This document shows positions 15,150 through 16,223 of a stretch of DNA of 16,223 nt, piece after piece. The stretch comes from Gammaproteobacteria bacterium (GTDB lineage: Bacteria; Pseudomonadota; Gammaproteobacteria; Pseudomonadales; Azotimanducaceae). The stretch covers positions 1 to 16,223 of the forward strand of contig PASO01000071.1 of NCBI GenBank assembly GCA_002712135.1, given 5' to 3'. The first letter of the stretch is position 1. Every line of letters starts with the position of its first letter. Both the position numbers and the translations under genes were made by a program. The notes below the pieces were generated by a model. It did no database searches, was not told where the DNA came from, and was given only the letters and a program-made list of their open reading frames with translations.

Positions 15150-15320
15150 TTACGATGAGTCTTTTTTGCTTTCGTTTACTTCCTCGCCGTCTTTATCTTG
15201 CGCCTCTGTCGATGGTTTAGACTGATCGTTACTCGATCTGTTGATACTAGAAAATGCGCTCTGACTGGTGCCCCCTATCGTTGCGCGAGTCTTAGTTTTA
15301 CGAATTCTTTTTCTCTTCAA
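15150..15320 (-). CDS. Probable small hydrophilic protein with TTG start
   Basis: 56 codons on the minus strand, convergent with the operon. No ATG exists in the frame after the upstream TAA. A TTG at 15320-15318 has AGGA six bases before it, an ideal ribosome site, and this is the start chosen. The N-terminus is strongly basic (MKRKRIRKTKTR), the middle is rich in Ser, Asn and Gln, and the end is acidic and polar (GEEVNESKKDSS). There is no membrane segment or signal peptide, and it is likely to be disordered. No family is recognised. The biased, low-complexity charge pattern and the good ribosome site speak for a real gene, but a chance frame of this length cannot be excluded. Confidence 0.4.
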   Translation of the reverse strand: MKRKRIRKTKTRATIGGTSQSAFSSINRSSNDQSKPSTEAQDKDGEEVNESKKDSS

Positions 15321-15322
15321 AG

Positions 15323-15335
15323 CCAATCCTATTGG
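15323..15335. promoter_or_regulatory. Inverted repeat over the small gene's ribosome site
   Basis: CCAAT (15323-15327) and ATTGG (15331-15335) form a perfect 5-3-5 inverted repeat. On the minus strand it covers the AGGA ribosome site of the small gene. It could be an operator in the divergent space shared with the MFS gene, or an RNA fold that hides the ribosome site. The arms are short, so chance is possible. Confidence 0.2.
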
Positions 15336-15431
15336 TTATGGTGAACTTTCTACCCATTGGTATTTGTCAAAGAGCTAACGTAGCATGATTCAATGATCGA
15401 CGACATAAGGTCGCTTCACCGATCCACCACA

Positions 15432-16223
15432 ATGCCTGAGATACCAAACCGTATACTGATACTTAGCATTCTCTGGTTCGCGGGCCTGTACCTTCGACTC
15501 CCGGTACTAATCGCACCCCCATTAACGCCGCTAATCGATGCCGAACTCGCATTGAACCAAACTCAGTTAGGCGCTTTGACCACCATCCCGGTACTCATGC
15601 TTTCCCTTGGGGCGTTACCTGGCGCTGTGATAATCGCGCGCCTGGGACCAGCCCTCGCGCTAGTCGCGGCATTGGTTTTGTTGACGCTGGCATCGATTGG
15701 TCGGGGACTGTCTCCCCCGGTATGGATACTATTTCTTAACACAACTTTTGTAGGTCTCGCTATTGCCGTCATGCAGCCTGCATTCCCTGCACTAGTTCAG
15801 CGCTGGTGTCCTGGGTTTGTTGCAATGGGTTCTGCTGTTTACATGAACGGCATGTTGATGGGGGAGTTTATTGGCGGCGGACTTACCATTCCCCTGGTTA
15901 TCCCGTTTGTCGATAACGAATGGCGCGCCGCGTTAGCTTTCTGGTCACTTCCCGCTATTCTGATAGCGGGAGTCATTCTAATGCGTCGACGCCTGGGGAT
16001 TATCGAAGAACCGGTCGGTGAAGAAGGACCTCCCATATGGAAACCACCACTTGGGGAACTTCGGGTATGGCAACTGGGGATCATCCTTGGCGCCGCTGCA
16101 GCCGGGTACTTTGGCACCAATGCCTATATGCCAACCCTGCTGGAGTTCAAGCAGATTCCCGAGGATTTACCGCACTACCTACTGGTCTTCAACGGAACTC
16201 AAGTTGTCGGGTCACTGATCATG
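15432..16223 (+). CDS. MFS transporter, cyanate-permease (CynX/NimT) type, C-terminal part missing
   Basis: 264 codons are present and the frame is still open at the right edge; about 400 residues would be expected for the whole protein. An alternative in-frame ATG lies at 15393, with a TAG ten bases further up; neither start has a clear ribosome site. The shorter form is chosen because it leads straight into helix 1 (ILILSILWFAGLYLRLPVL). PPLTPLIDAELALNQTQLG followed by ALTTIPVLMLSLGALPG is the typical opening of this family, and AVMQPAFPALVQRW and MNGMLMGEFIGGGL match helices 4 and 5. About seven helices are visible. The family imports or exports small organic anions or nitroimidazole-like compounds; the substrate here cannot be told. 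It has its own upstream space and is not part of the export operon. Confidence 0.88.
   Translation, partial: MPEIPNRILILSILWFAGLYLRLPVLIAPPLTPLIDAELALNQTQLGALTTIPVLMLSLGALPGAVIIARLGPALALVAALVLLTLASIGRGLSPPVWILFLNTTFVGLAIAVMQPAFPALVQRWCPGFVAMGSAVYMNGMLMGEFIGGGLTIPLVIPFVDNEWRAALAFWSLPAILIAGVILMRRRLGIIEEPVGEEGPPIWKPPLGELRVWQLGIILGAAAAGYFGTNAYMPTLLEFKQIPEDLPHYLLVFNGTQVVGSLIM

Overview
The window looks like chromosomal DNA of a Gram-negative bacterium, most likely a gammaproteobacterium. The reasons are a lipoprotein RND adaptor with a periplasmic/outer-membrane logic, RND permeases, and an HvfA-type EGKCG-repeat peptide. Base composition is near half G+C by eye. No species can be named from the sequence. 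No tRNA, rRNA, CRISPR array, transposase or attachment site was seen.

Layout. The left edge (about 1-762, minus strand) holds the 5' part of an HvfA-like cysteine-repeat peptide gene cut by the window edge, and a complete Lin0512-family gene upstream of it. Between 763 and 1009 lies a divergent control region with a TTGACA box and several inverted repeats, including a perfect 7-1-7 palindrome at 945-959.

From 1010 to 15121 six plus-strand genes are packed with 1 to 8 base overlaps and no gaps, so they are almost certainly one operon: (1) an ABC ATPase; (2) a giant ABC-2-type permease with a long periplasmic part that is M1-peptidase-like but has no HExxH motif, ending in a golvesin-like domain; (3) a lipoprotein periplasmic adaptor; (4) a conventional-length RND permease; (5) a 1585-residue protein in which a complete second RND permease continues into extra membrane helices and a full ABC ATPase domain; (6) a small ABC-2-type permease. 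The set thus encodes two ABC modules and two RND permeases, with one RND and one ABC ATPase covalently joined. The ABC ATPase part of the fusion is itself split: a strand with the A-loop tyrosine lies before about 190 residues carrying four predicted membrane helices, and the rest of the nucleotide-binding domain follows.

My reading is that these six proteins form one hybrid ABC-RND envelope export complex. Its substrate is unknown and no outer-membrane channel is encoded in the window. The RND-ABC fusion with its membrane-split ATPase is the strongest candidate for an undescribed system.

Downstream of the operon there is a short hairpin, a probable small minus-strand gene with a TTG start (15150-15320), and a divergent plus-strand MFS transporter of the cyanate-permease type that runs off the right edge.
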